Counted from the first letter of the stretch, positions 1 to 11,723 are shown. The stretch: 36,000 nucleotides of DNA from Tubiluchus corallicola (GCA_030141605.1 JAQGDQ010000398.1:1-36000); one strand, 5' to 3'. Translations and numbers: made by a program. The notes: a model not told the origin generated them from the letters alone.

Positions 1-180
1 ACCACACCACCCACACCATAATACTCCACCACATCACACCACACTGCACCACAACACCCACCCACCCACACACCACGCCACCCACTCCATACCACACTAC
101 CCACACCACACCCCACACACCCTATCACCCCACCACACCATCCATAGCACAACACACAAAGCACACCACCACCACACCAC
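1..180. repeat. A/C satellite, left copy
   Basis: This is an almost G-free run of CCACACCATACCAC-type words, cut by the window start. It is nearly identical to 2591-2770, a direct repeat at an offset of 2590 bp. Long open frames across it on both strands are only Cys/Val/Trp/Gly or His/Thr/Pro repeats, so no gene is called. Confidence 0.9.
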
Positions 181-346
181 ATCAAATCCACCACCTCACG
201 TGGTGATCATGATGTTGATGATGATGATGATGATGGTGGCAATGATGACGACACCTATAGCACAAGCACCAACAGCACAGCATTACAACAAAACCATTCC
301 AAACTTTTTTCACAAAGTTGAAACTATGTGCTATAATATAATAAAT
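181..346. repeat. GAT/CAT-rich spacer of the macro-repeat, copy 1
   Basis: A short (GAT)n run near 208-235 is followed by unique-looking AT-rich sequence up to the start of element A. The same segment recurs at 2771-2936 with a few substitutions. The minus-strand frame with a His-rich run is created by the trinucleotide repeat and is not called. Confidence 0.8.
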
Positions 347-1149
347 AGCAAAGGCCCCGCAAAAGATTTTGCGTAAAAAACCACGTATAATCAATAACAC
401 GCGAACATTCTACCTAGTCCTCATTTTTAACACAAAGCCCGTAGCAGCGTTTACTGAATTACAGCAGCGTAGCAGCTTTTTGCTGAATTAAAGCTATAAG
501 ATTATAGACAGAATACAATGGATGACGTCACAACAATGCCTTTGCGTCAGCAGTTTTCTAAGCGAAAATTGCCGAAAATAGAACATCTAATTAACTCGCC
601 AGTACTCCTCTCGGTGGACCTGTCCTAACATATAGCCCACATCATCGTGTAGCCCTGTTCTTCCTCTTTCTAAAGAGCCGTATATCTCCTTCCGAGAGTC
701 CCACCAGGCGCCGCTAGAACGTTTTTTCCGCATGCTGTTTGGTCAAAATTTCGAAAAAATCGCGAGTTGGGTCCGGGAAAACGCCCGTTACGGGACGCCG
801 TGGCCCTCTCGCGAATTCTAAATATGCCTATGACACCCACCGCTGAACGGGCTATCTATCCATACCCAGCACCACCCTCGGCCCGTTCCCGTTCTCTACA
901 TCTCAGCCGTATAACTTTTGCAAAAAACGGCCGAAAAATGGCCATTTTTGGAGGTTTTTCGCCCCCCGTTCCTCCCGGTGGGCCCGATTCGAAAAATAAA
1001 CCCCCAATGAGACGACACTAGATCGAGACCCTTCTTTTGATATATAGATCGCCGCAAATGGTGCCCTCGTCCGGGCTGTAGCCTCGAATCTTATATATAT
1101 ATATATATATATATATATTAAGATACCAAGAATATTAATATAAGAGACT
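347..1149. repeat. 800-bp dispersed element, copy A
   Basis: It starts AGCAAAGGCCCCGCAAAAGA and ends with a (TA)n run followed by ACCAAGAATATTAATATAAG. It contains a perfect CRE-like palindrome TGACGTCA at 523-530, a GC-rich block at 765-830, a 16-bp palindrome AAAAATGGCCATTTTT near 935-950, and a core ATCGAGACC..TTTGAT at 1022-1041. Copies B and C are collinear. Frames in the GC-rich block lack an ATG and frameshift between copies, so it reads as a noncoding repeat. Family not recognised. Confidence 0.8.
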
Positions 1150-1954
1150 AGCAAAGGCCCCGCAAAAGATTTTGCGTACGTAGAAAACCACGTGTAATCA
1201 ATAACACGCGAACATCCTACCTAGTCCTCATTTATAACACAAAGCCCGTAACATCATGCCTACTGTTTGTTTAACTAACGCAAAGCCTGCAGCTTTTTGC
1301 TGAATTAAAGCTATAAGATTATAGACAGAGTACAATGGATGACGTCACAACAATGGCTTTGCGTCAGCAGTTTTCTAAGCGAAAATTGCCGAAAATAGAA
1401 CATCTAATTAACTCGTCAGTACTCCTCTCGGTGGACCTGCCCTAAAATATAGCCCACATCATCGTGTAGCCCCGTTCTTCCTCTTTCTAAAGAGCCGTAT
1501 ATCTCCTTCCGAGAGTCCCACCAGGCGCCGCTAGAACGTTTTTCCCGCAGGCTGTTTGGTCAAAATTTCGAAAAAATCGCGAGTTGGGTCCGGGAAAACG
1601 CCCGTTGCGGGGCGCCCTGGCCCTCTCGGGAATTCTAAGTATGCCTACTACACCCACCGCTGAACGGGCTATCTATCCATACCCAGCACCACCCTCGGCC
1701 CGTTCCCGTTCTCTACATCTCAGCCGTATAACTTTTGCAAAAAACGGCCGAAAAATGGCCATTTTTGGAGGTTTTTCGCCCCCCGTTCCTCCCGGTGGGC
1801 CCGATTCGAAAAATAAACCATCAATGAGACGACACTAGATCGAGACCTTTCGTTTGATATATAGATCGCCGCAAATGGTGCCCTCGTCCGGGCTGTAGCC
1901 TCGAATCTTATATATATATATATATATACCAAGAATATTAATATAAGAGACTAG
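1150..1954. repeat. 800-bp dispersed element, copy B
   Basis: Copy B follows copy A head to tail, sharing the junction word GAGACTAGCAAAGG. It has the TGACGTCA palindrome at 1340-1347, the GC-rich block near 1580-1645, the ATGGCCAT palindrome, the core at 1839-1858 and a shorter (TA)n tail. Its right end runs straight into the A/C satellite. It differs from A by scattered substitutions and small indels, for example CCCGTAACATCATGCC near 1246. Confidence 0.8.
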
Positions 1955-1975
1955 CCAAACCCCACAAAAAGAATT

Positions 1976-2770
1976 TTGTGCACAAATCAACACACAACCC
2001 ACACCACACCACTCCACCTCATCACACCACACTGCACCACACCATACCACTCCACCTCATCGCACCACACTGCACCACACCATACACCTACACACCACAC
2101 CACCCACACCATACCACTCCACCACATCACACCACACTGCACCACACCATACCACTGCACCACCCACACACCACACCACCCACACCATAATACTCCACCA
2201 CATCACACCGCACAGCACCACACCACCCACCCACCTACACACCACACCACCCACACCATACCACTCCACCACATCACACCACACTGCACCACACCATACC
2301 ACTGCCACTGCACCACCCACACACCACACCACACCACCCACACCATAATACTCCACCACATCACACCACAGCACCACACCATAACACCACACTGCACCAC
2401 ACCACCCACCCACCTACACACCACACCACCCATACCATACCACTCCACCACATCACACCACACCACACCATACCACTGCAGCACACCGCACCACCCACAC
2501 ACCACACCACACCACCCACACCATACGACTCCACCACATCACACCACACTGCACCACACCATACCACTGCACTGCACCACACCACACCACACCACACCAC
2601 CCACACCATAATACTCCACCACATCACACCACACTGCACCACAACACCCGCCCACCCACACACCACGCCACCCACTCCATACCACACTACCCACACCACA
2701 CCCCACACACCCTACCACCCCACCACACCATCCATAGCACAACACACAAAGCACACCACCACCACACCAC
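1976..2770. repeat. A/C satellite, right copy
   Basis: About 790 bp is composed nearly only of A, C and T with very few G. It is built from variants of CCACACCATACCACTCCACC and CACATCACACCACACTGCACC with partial higher-order periodicity. The last 180 bp match 1-180. Open frames here (His/Thr/Pro on plus, Val/Trp/Cys/Gly on minus) are composition artefacts. Confidence 0.92.
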
Positions 2771-2936
2771 ATCAAATCCACCACCTCACGTGGTGATCGT
2801 GATGTTGATGATGATGATGATGGTGGTGGCAACGATGACGACACCTATAGCACAAGCACCAACAGCACAGCATTGCAACAAAACCATTCCAAACATTTTT
2901 CACAAAGTTGAAACTATGTGCTATAATATAATAAAT
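2771..2936. repeat. GAT/CAT-rich spacer of the macro-repeat, copy 2
   Basis: It matches 181-346 with a few substitutions, again linking satellite to element. Position 2936 corresponds to 346, so the offset is 2590 bp without net indel. Confidence 0.8.
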
Positions 2937-3707
2937 AGCAAAGGCCCCGCAAAAGATTTTGCATAAAAAACCACGTGTAATCAATAATACGCGAACGTCC
3001 TACACAGTCCTCATTTATAACACAACGCCCGTAACATCCTGCCTACCGTTTGTTTAACTAACGCAAACCCGTAGCAGGCAGCTTTTTGCTGAATTAAAGT
3101 TATAAGATTACAGCAGAGTACAATGGATGACGTCACAACAATGCCTTTGCGTCAACAGTTTTCTAAGCGAAAATTGCCGAAAATAGAACTCCTAATTAAC
3201 TCGCCAATACTCCTCTCGGTGGACCTGCCCTAACATATAGCCCACATCATCGTGTAGCCCCGTTCTTCCTCTTTGTAAAGAGCCCCATATCTCTTTCCGA
3301 GAGTCCCACCAAGCGCCGCTAGAACGTTTTTCCCGCAGGCTGTTTGGTCAAAATTTCGAAAAAATCGCGAGTTGGGTCCGGGAAAACGCCCGTTGCGGGG
3401 CGCCCTGGCCCTCTCGGGAATTCTAAATAGGCCTACTACACCCACCGCTGAACGGGCTATCTATCCATACCCAGCACCCCCCTCGGCCCGTTCCCGTTCT
3501 CTACATCTCAGCCGTATAACTTTTGCAAAAAACGGCCGAAAAAGGGCCATTTTTGGAGGTTTTTCGCCCCCCCCCTTCCTCGCGGTGGGCCCAATTCGAA
3601 AAATAAACCATCAATGGCACGACACTAGATCGAGACCTTTCGTTTGATATATAGATCGCCGCAAATGGTGCCCTCGTCCGGGCTGTAGCCTCGAATCTTA
3701 TATATAA

Positions 3708-3750
<43 letters not shown>

Positions 3751-3778
3751 GCCCATACCAAGAATATTAATATAAGAG
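2937..3778. repeat. 800-bp dispersed element, copy C
   Basis: Third copy, collinear with A and B: AGCAAAGGCCCC start, TGACGTCA at 3128-3135, GC-rich block near 3370-3430, core at 3629-3648, and the longest (TA)n tail, about 3700-3748. The ATGGCCAT palindrome is broken (AAAGGGCCA) and a C-run near 3567-3577 has expanded. The unit stops at about 3778 in AT-rich single-copy DNA. Confidence 0.8.
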
Positions 3779-4607
3779 TATAGATATAATGTATTGCTTC
3801 TTAATTTTTATATGTTCATATATGATTACCTTGTTTATGTTTATGCTTATAATGTTTATACAGCTACCTATGTGACCAAAATTCAAAACTATGGTTAGTT
3901 AAGTTTGCGGGACTATTGTTTGTTTAATTATTTTGTTTGCTTTTTTATTTTTTGTTTTTATTTCAGCACATTGTACATACTGTATAGATAACATTTTATA
4001 GTAAAGTATGCAGAATGCAGTTAAAGCTTTATCATTAGTTTCTTTAACAATTGTAATAAAGAAGTTTGAGGACACCTCCAACTGTAGTTCAGCTATCGAA
4101 ACTAAACAATCTTTAGACGTACTCTTTTAAAGCAAAACGTGTCTGATTTTCCTTTCCGTCTGAGATTGTATTTTTTAAGGTTTTCTGACATTGCTAACAG
4201 ATAGGTAAATACAGGAGATGATGATGATAAAGATGATACTGCTATTGCTGTTGATGCAATAAAATTATATTTTTTAGAAGCATGAATATGCACTGTTGAA
4301 ATTATTAATGCGTCATCACCAATCTATCAAAAATGGTGTGTTTCTTGTGCATTAAAATCATGATAAAGCAAGTGCAAAACATGTGATGAACCGACAACTG
4401 CAACAGATCTGGAATGTCCCGTATTGCGAACATATGCAGCAATGCACGATTTTGTGTTTTTCAAGAACATTACTGCGCATTAAGGACCTACCAAACGTAC
4501 TGCTCGTGCAGAATGCTTGTGTTATTCTTCAGAATGTGACCTCAGAATTAAGATAGAGCAGTAGGTTAGTAACAATTAATTTTTTAAAGCACAAAGAGAG
4601 CAATGGA
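3779..4607. other. 3' flank of the pentraxin-like gene, nothing recognised
   Basis: AT-rich sequence with short unrelated frames only. On the minus strand no AATAAA occurs within about 600 nt of the stop at 4608; the first matches are in T-rich sequence near 3940-3962. The 3' UTR end is therefore not defined. Confidence 0.6.
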
Positions 4608-4873
4608 TTAATAGAACCTATTTGTAAACAGATAGTCGTTTAAGATATGTTTAACTTCATTAAAGATGATGTAAATCAGAGAAGATGTTTGGTAATCATT
4701 CTCAAGTATGTAATCAAAGAGCATGTTGAACTGCTCTTCTGTCAGCGCACAAACACTTGCAGTGGAAGGCAAGCAGGTTGACGGATTTGTCGTACTGAGA
4801 CCAACCAACATCATAGGATCAACATTCCAAGTGAAGAGATTTCCGGTATTTATACAGGATAGCCTCATTGTAT
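4608..4873 (-). CDS. Pentraxin-like gene exon 7 (terminal)
   Basis: The acceptor AATTTCCAG completes an Asn codon and reads TMRLSCINTGNLFTWNVDPM, the closing strand of the fold. About 65 residues rich in aromatic and helix-forming residues follow (LTEEQFNMLFDYILENDYQT), ending at TAA 4610-4608. The tail has no motif I recognise. Confidence 0.85.
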
Positions 4874-5576
4874 CTGGAAATTATGAAATAATGTAATGTA
4901 AGCATATCCAGTGCTGAACCCATTACTATTACTTAGTAAGAAACTACAGTGTTCTGCCGTTGTGTGACAACATGCCATTAAATAGCGTACATTACGAAAT
5001 TATATCACCTTATTACAGTTTTGTACGAATAAAGTACTCACAATTGCGGATTTTGCCCAATTTCAAAAAAGTTTCAATTCTAATATATGTTACAAATATT
5101 GCAACGACATTAAATTACTAATTAGCAAACCCTCTAAGTAACATTAAATTAAATTGTCAGGAGTTTGCTTTTCTACTGTTCTGACAGAATCAATTTTTTC
5201 ACGGCACTTGTTCAAAATGCCATCCTCTGAAATTTTCCGTCCGGGGCGCACCGCACCCTCCTTTTAGCAATGCCACCGAGACCAATGGCTTCCTGCTGTG
5301 GCTTTTGTTGAGCGCAACCTCTGTTTTGTTTGCTTTGGTTATTTTAACCTCTCTTTGTTAATATATTCTGTTTCTTGTTTTAGTTTCTCTGATAATTATA
5401 CAATAAAAATGGCATCACCATACACATATTATCTTGCAACTAACAGATTTAGTTCTAAAGTGCTAAGAACACACACACACAAGAATATATACATACAAAT
5501 GCAACGATATTCATTTTTTGAACTTACTGATCATATTTTTTTTACATTTCAACATTATGTATGTACATTTACATAC

Positions 5577-5738
5577 TTATAATGTCCATGGATAGTTTGC
5601 TATCATGTATGGTAATGCCAGTGATAGTTCCTGAAAAGGGATAGTCCGAATTAATTGCAGATGAAGCATGTAAATCTTGTCCAATTAACAGTCGCCCACC
5701 GCTTTCTATTATCCCATGATCAGAAATAAAGGTACCAC
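5577..5738 (-). CDS. Pentraxin-like gene exon 6
   Basis: The acceptor TTATTCAG completes a Ser codon. The exon encodes GTFISDHGIIESGGRLLIGQ then DLHASSAINSDYPFSGTITG and ITIHDSKLSMDII. The G-G-x-L-x-I-G-Q-D segment is the best match to pentraxin. Donor GTATGT, phase 1. Confidence 0.9.
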
Positions 5739-6984
5739 CTGAATAATAAGAATAAAAATGCTATGTAATATCTGGAATAAAGTGTAAATTTCATTTACGA
5801 GCTTTTGAACTATACGCCCCACTATATATTATCGTATGTTGTATCGTATATCGTTTGCAATTAGACCCAGCAATATTTTTGTATGTAAACCCTGCAGGTA
5901 GAAAGTTTGAATTTCACGAAATTCATGTTGTTTGTAGGATTCATCATGTTTCAGTAAAGACTACCGATCTTAGAAAACCAAAGAAAAAAATCAATCTTTG
6001 AAAAGTTATCTTCCTAAATTTTACTTTTTTTTGACAATGCCAGAAAGTATCATTCGATTATGTTATTTGTTCTTCAAATTAACATGGCAGGCCTAATGGT
6101 GGGCTAACATGGCAGTGGAATTATTTTAAATTTCTCCATTTAAAACACGATCTGTCTGGTACTTTTTACACTAATTTTAAAGTCTCTCAGTATAAAATTC
6201 CTAAAACTATAATAGTAATTACCATTGTGAAAAAGTGACTTAATTTGTAAGAACTGACATCTAGTTTCCGTTTCACTCAAATGTTCAGCTTATTTTTCGT
6301 GTCAGTAGTAGTGGACATTGTTCGTGCTATCTTTACAGTTTCTTTGTGATTGTTTAAGCAGAACTTTAACGTTTATTTAAGAAGTTAATCATCTTAAAGA
6401 ATTTTTAGGCTTATGCTACATAAAAACGTTCGCGGGCAGCGTTTAGAAGGCTGAAAGAACTCATACATTGTGAATGGGTGATAAAATTTGGCAGCCGACA
6501 GAAAGACATGCCTACTCTAGAAGGTTTTCCTATTTTTTGAGTGTCGGACGTCAAGCTTCTGCGATGACTAGGCTGTGAATTATTTATACGAATACATGAC
6601 GTAAAAAAGCAAGCCTTGCAAAAATTAAATTTATATCGTTGATATCGTCCAATTTTTCCCAGATGAACATAGAAATTAGAAGCCAGACGCCTTGCGTTTA
6701 GTGTATTATTGTCTCAATTGTATTGGGCTGTCATTAAATTAGGCAAAACTTAAAGGTTGTAAGTGAAATGCAGTTCTAATTTGCAATTTATTATCTCAGT
6801 GTTCACAAAATTTTTACCAAAGGACCCCTCAAAGCGTCGCAATCACTGAAGTTGTGTCCAAATGTGTATTGCATTCTGTACAAGGAACTGCAATATATAA
6901 AATAACATTTCGAATTCCAAGATAAGTGATAACTTGCTATTTGAATTAAACTGAAACCGTTGCGAAGCAAAGAAAATTACTTAC

Positions 6985-7100
6985 TTGCAAACATGCCATC
7001 CAAGGAAAGCCAAAATTCTCCTGTTGCAGTATTGTGAGAAGCAGTGACATAATGCCACTGGTCGTCCCTTAGGGTTGAGCAGAAGTTGTTGCCATCTAAT
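6985..7100 (-). CDS. Pentraxin-like gene exon 5
   Basis: The acceptor TTTTTCAG completes a Thr codon. The exon then encodes LDGNNFCSTLRDDQWHYVTA and GEFWLSLDGMFA, the W-H-x-V and L-x-L-D-G motifs of the fold. Donor GTAAGT, phase 1. Confidence 0.9.
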
Positions 7101-7371
7101 CTGAAAAAGTCACAAGGTATAATGTGCTACCATACTGTATCCCCAGTTTTGTTTCTGACAAAAAGAGTTGATGACCTCATAAGCCCAACTAAACTCAGTG
7201 TTTGAATGTCAAATAAATAAAAGGAAAAACATGCAAGATTTTTTTACATAAAATAATCAATTAATAAGAAATCAGCAAGAAATAGGGTCTAGAATTCTAT
7301 ATGAATGAAATAGTGGTGTTATGAATTTATTTTAAAATAAGAAATTAATCAATAAAGTATTCGGAATTAGA

Positions 7372-7599
7372 TTAATTATAACAGATTAGATCTTGAACGA
7401 AGATTATACCGTTCAACCATAATGACTCACTCAGCTTGTACCTTGAGTTAATGCGTAAGGGATCAGAGGTTGATAGATAATGAAGATTTGATATATTAGA
7501 TAAAAATTCAGTAGACATGTAACGACAAATGAACTCTGAAAAGTAGGAAGAGTAATTATCCCACATTAGCCAGATAGGCACAAGTACGACAGAGCGCAA
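7372..7599 (-). mobile_element. Possible non-LTR retrotransposon scrap in intron 4
   Basis: The minus-strand frame ends ..RINSRYKLSESLWLNGIIFV then QDLICYN, resembling the C-terminal part of many animal non-LTR pol proteins (..L..SLW..GI..V.DLI). No catalytic RT motif is present. It is a short degenerate fragment; resemblance could be partly chance. Confidence 0.35.
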
Positions 7600-8860
7600 A
7601 CTTCCGAATTAGAATAGCCAACGGTCAAAAGAGTTTTTGCTATAAGCCAAACTCGTGGTGGACGATTGTCGCGGTTCAGTTTATAATTAGCCCAAAGACG
7701 GAGACTTTACGCCGTCAGAGCGAATACAATAAGTGACTCTCCTCTCAGGATCAATAGGTACCATCTTGGATGATCAGCCATGTAGTTCTTAACGTGTCAC
7801 TGACAAATGTCATGTCAAGTGACCTTAGATTCAAAAGACAGTACAGAGAGAATTTGGGAGGTTGTTGACGATTGGGTTGCTGAACGCAAGGAGCTGAGGA
7901 GAGCTGCGAGGTCTATCGGAGAGACGTTCTTGGAGAAGAGATATTTCTATAGCTCAGCGTGGATAAGAATTCTACGTCGTTTGACTGTCAAACCTCTGAT
8001 GCTTAGAGTCTCTAGTAGGAATCTGGATCTGGCCAATTACAGTTGTTAGATTGGCCAGGCCGCAAGTTAAGTAATCTTACGATTATCTTAGTTTCACATA
8101 ACGGATCAGCATAATTGTTGTAACTTGCATTTAGTATGAAAGACGTTTTAGAGAGTAACAGTTAAACACTGGCAATTGATCGGTATATCATCAGCGATAT
8201 ATCATTTCTAGTTTTGAGCGTCCACAAGCGCATAAGTTAAATACTTGTAAACTTGACGAATCGTATTCTTCTGTTAACTGCTTTGGTAAATGTTCAATAA
8301 ATGTTATCATCACTGTTACTGGTTTGTTGAATTACTTTGCTGAATCGGAAGTAATCGTAAGTGCATTCTCGTAAAGACGCTACCTGCTTCACGAACCTAG
8401 AGTATTCACATTGAAAAGGCTTATTGTGGAAGCCAGCTTGATAACTCGAAAGATAAAGATCTATTTCACAATGCATATTTCGTGGTTCAAGGTCGCGTGG
8501 GAAGGTATCATTGCCCTATCGATCAACCTAAGCTCTCGGAGTCGGGCAATTAATCGATCACAAATTAATTGTCTCAAAGCGTGTGGATTAATGAATTAAA
8601 TCGTGTTGTATAAAATCCACAACGATAGTGGTTCATAGCTCGATTTCAGATAGAATCACTGTTGTTTGACAGAGGAATGACCACGAGGACATTGTAATTG
8701 ACCAGAGGCCAATGAGCTGAAAGTCGGCAAAAGTGGAGAATTTTTTCTATCCTGCCTATAAAGTGTAGCCTTTATTGTGTCAGTAATAAATGTTTGAAAC
8801 TTGAAGTTATCAGCGTGGTATTTGTTAACGTGACGCTAGGCCAGGCCACAGAACAAGTAC
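7600..8860. other. Intron 4 segment with LTR-like signals
   Basis: This stretch is GC-richer than its surroundings. At 8603-8849 it begins TGTTGTATAAAATCC and ends CCAGGCCACA, with TATAAA near 8757 and AATAAA near 8785, the layout of a solo LTR. No clear target duplication is visible. A second GGCCAGGCC occurs near 8054. The 80-codon plus-strand frame at 7807-8049 has no recognised domain. Confidence 0.25.
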
Positions 8861-10214
8861 CTAGCACGGTTTTGACTGCACGTAACGATGGGAGCTTTTT
8901 ATTCGGCACAAACATAGGCGTGTGAGAACGGAAAAAGAGAGATGAGTCGTCGTCATTTAACGTATTTCAGAAAGAGATCTGGAACTACCCCTTAGTTGCT
9001 GACTGCGTTAAGTTACAGTGGGTTGCAAAGCTGCTGAAAAAGCCAATAATAGAATTAATACATATAATACACGAATGCACTAATTTATCCGAATTATTTT
9101 AATAGTAAATAAAACTTTTTTATAGTAAATAAACTGTTTTTATTTACTAGGTAATATATTTAATACTGTCGGGATTGATAACTGCTAAGCTGCATAGAAG
9201 ATTAGTAATACTGAAATCCAGCGCAGGGACAAGTTCGTTAAAAACTAGTTAAATTGGTACTACTAAATATGCATTAAACCTGGGTAAATTCTCATTGCTT
9301 TATCAGAAATCATTTTCAATGAAGACCTCCCTTGGCGCTTTGATTAGGACGCTGAGCGGTGTGTGTGGCAAGGTTAAATACAATCACTGTGACAAGAAAC
9401 TAGCAGGAAGTGGGTGGAAACACGATGTTGCAATGAGAAAATGGATAAAAATCCCTACTTCTGAAGGTGAATCAAAGTTAACCCTAAAGCTGCCAAACTG
9501 AAACCAATACCTTCACCTTTAGCATCGGGTTTTCAAGAGCTATACTCGTCCAGATCCAGACATAATCAGTTATTCCAGAAAGCTCAAAATTTTTCAAGAG
9601 ATTTAGGGAGATATTGCGATCAGTTTCTTCCCGAAGCAAAAACTCGCGAACTTAAAAAAAATGTTGAAACGTAGAATTCAACATAAAATATGCTAGAAGC
9701 TATTAGTATATTGCTGTTACAAGAGACCAACTTTGGAGAAAATTTGTACTGTCCGTTAAGTCCTCAAAGAAGAATTAAATGTTATGTTAACCAAAAGTTC
9801 CACAAAACGTCATTTCACAACAGCTGTAATCAAGATAAAATCAATTAAATTTGCAAGAACTCATATTGCTGTTAGTGTTAGTTGATGGCAACACCTGCGT
9901 GAATTTACCTGTGAAAATTTGTAAATTTGTAAATAAGTCGAATCTCATTAAAAAGACTGACAACCTAAGGAGACGTTTGTACAACGTTTCCATAGATTTA
10001 TTTAAGTTGCTATAGAGGCACGATGTGAGTAATTAGTATTTTCTTTATTTTGATCTTTATTATTATCTTTATAATAACTAAATAATTGTGCATTTGTAAA
10101 TTGTGCAAGCAGCAGCTTTGTTATTTCTAATTTTTATATGCAGAAAGAAAGATTTCCGAGAACTCTGTATGCTAGGGTAGAAATTATTTTCGTGTTCCCC
10201 TAATAACAACTTAC
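8861..10214. other. Intron 4 remainder, nothing recognised
   Basis: AT-rich intronic DNA. Short frames (such as 9295-9501 plus) show no domain, splice context or repeat identity. I see no gene here. Confidence 0.6.
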
Positions 10215-10351
10215 GTCTTTTCACCGTCTATATAAATTACTAGGTTATTCCCAGAACAGAGAATTACGAATTGATTGCCGAAGTCGCCATTTGTAGTTCC
10301 AGCCCCATACCCTAGCAGTGCAAATTTCATAGGATCATTCGTTTTCACCCA
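10215..10351 (-). CDS. Pentraxin-like gene exon 4
   Basis: The acceptor TTTTTTAG precedes WVKTNDPMKFALLGYGAG and the strand QFVILCSGNNLVIYIDGEK, both typical of the pentraxin/LamG jelly roll. The donor is GTAAGT, phase 2. Confidence 0.88.
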
Positions 10352-10472
10352 CTAAAAAATAGAAAACGCGGTGCCAAACATTATTCATAAACTATATAAA
10401 GGAACGCAACGTAGCATTAAAAAACAAAGATAAGAACAAGAACAAACGTCAAGAGAAAAGCAGAATCGAAAC

Positions 10473-10516
10473 AGGAGAAGAGGAAGAGGAAGAGGAGGAG
10501 GAGGAGGAGGAGGAGG
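10473..10516. repeat. GAG/GGA purine tract in intron 3
   Basis: It is an uninterrupted purine run (GGAGAAGAGGAAGAGG then (GAG)n). On the minus transcript it is a pyrimidine run. The proline/leucine-rich minus frame covering it comes from the repeat. Confidence 0.85.
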
Positions 10517-11484
10517 TAGCAACAAAGCAACAAGAACAGAACACTGGCCTTTTGCTTCGGCACATTCATCTGCAATTAAGCACCGTGATCGACAACTGAT
10601 TACTAGCAAAGTACAAAGCCATACAAAAATCAACGAAACGAGAATAAGGACAGCATTGGAAGTTTTATTTGTTATCACATTCAGTACAATAGTGGCATCA
10701 ATACATGGCGACAAACTATCAATATTGTTACATCATACGGTAATGTCATGTCTCATGCACTATTGTTATCATAAAAGGAAAATTGTACTACAGTGAATCA
10801 GAGAGCAAAAGTTTGTGTAATCCCATCGATATGTGAATAAAAGAAAAAAGGAAAAGATTAGATCGCATACGAAAAGAAGAAGGATGCATCAATGCAAATC
10901 TTAGGAAGAAGAAGGTTTAGATTATGCGACGTTTACACGGCTCTAAAAATCAATCAATGTTTTATGCATAATCTGTACCGGGATTGTGTTATAGCTGTTG
11001 CAATAAAAAATTAATAAGTCTTGTATTTATAGAAAATCATTGCTTTGTACTTCTTTTGACATTTTTCTATTGGCTGAATCATTTTTAGTTCATCATTTAT
11101 GCCGCGTCTCGTGTTTTTTTTACAGAAATTAATGATAAATTAAAGATAAATTCTGATAACGTCGATCATTAGATTGAACACCAACACAGACACCAACAAC
11201 AAGTTTTAAAATGTACATGTACTATAACAAACAGCGTTACAATCGCTAAAATTGTTCAGTGGTTGATTTTTTTGCAGTGAAAACGCACAAAACCTTTATG
11301 GTACTCAGAAACCTTTTCACGTCCCATAAAGATTTTCTGCTCAATTGGCAACTTTTGTTCAGATGTCAACAGAAAAATGTCGATGCCATGTGACGAATAA
11401 AAGAAGATAAAATTTAGGTTTAATTAAAAGACTTGTGAAAAATTCAAACAAGCTACTTGAATTATTTAGGTAAGCCTTACTTAC

Positions 11485-11628
11485 CATGCCTACTGTTATT
11501 TGAGTCAAGTCCGTAGTGATCACATTATTACATGTATGTAGTTGTATCCCGCATAGGATAATTCACCATTATCCCTGATTCCGTAACACTTGGTGGAACA
11601 TCAACAACAAAGCAAGTAGGAGTTAAGC
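11485..11628 (-). CDS. Pentraxin-like gene exon 3, frameshifted
   Basis: The acceptor TTATAG joins exon 2 in phase 1 and reads 32 codons (LTPTCFVVDVPPSVTE then SGIMVNYPMRDTTTYM). It then meets TAA at 11528-11530. One base later in frame it resumes as NNVITTDLTQITVGM and ends at donor GTAAGT. Exon length is 144 nt, whereas 143 is needed for phase. No AG within the exon offers an alternative acceptor, and both halves fit the domain start, so a single-base insertion in the AAT run is the simplest reading. Confidence 0.75.
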
Positions 11629-11651
11629 CTATAATAATATTAATGATGATG

Positions 11652-11653
11652 AT

Positions 11654-11723
<70 letters not shown>

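Noticed and set aside
767-1021. Frame repeated in copies A, B and C of the 800-bp element
   Set aside because: It begins at TTG rather than ATG, shifts frame in copy C, and the DNA between copies varies without codon bias. It is better explained as conserved repeat DNA.
1976-2844. Long overlapping frames in the A/C satellite
   Set aside because: They run on both strands and several frames at once, with only His/Thr/Pro or Val/Trp/Cys/Gly composition, because the repeat rarely contains stop codons.
7807-8049. 80-codon GC-rich plus-strand frame
   Set aside because: It has no recognised domain, sits antisense in an intron of the pentraxin-like gene, and no splice or promoter context supports it.
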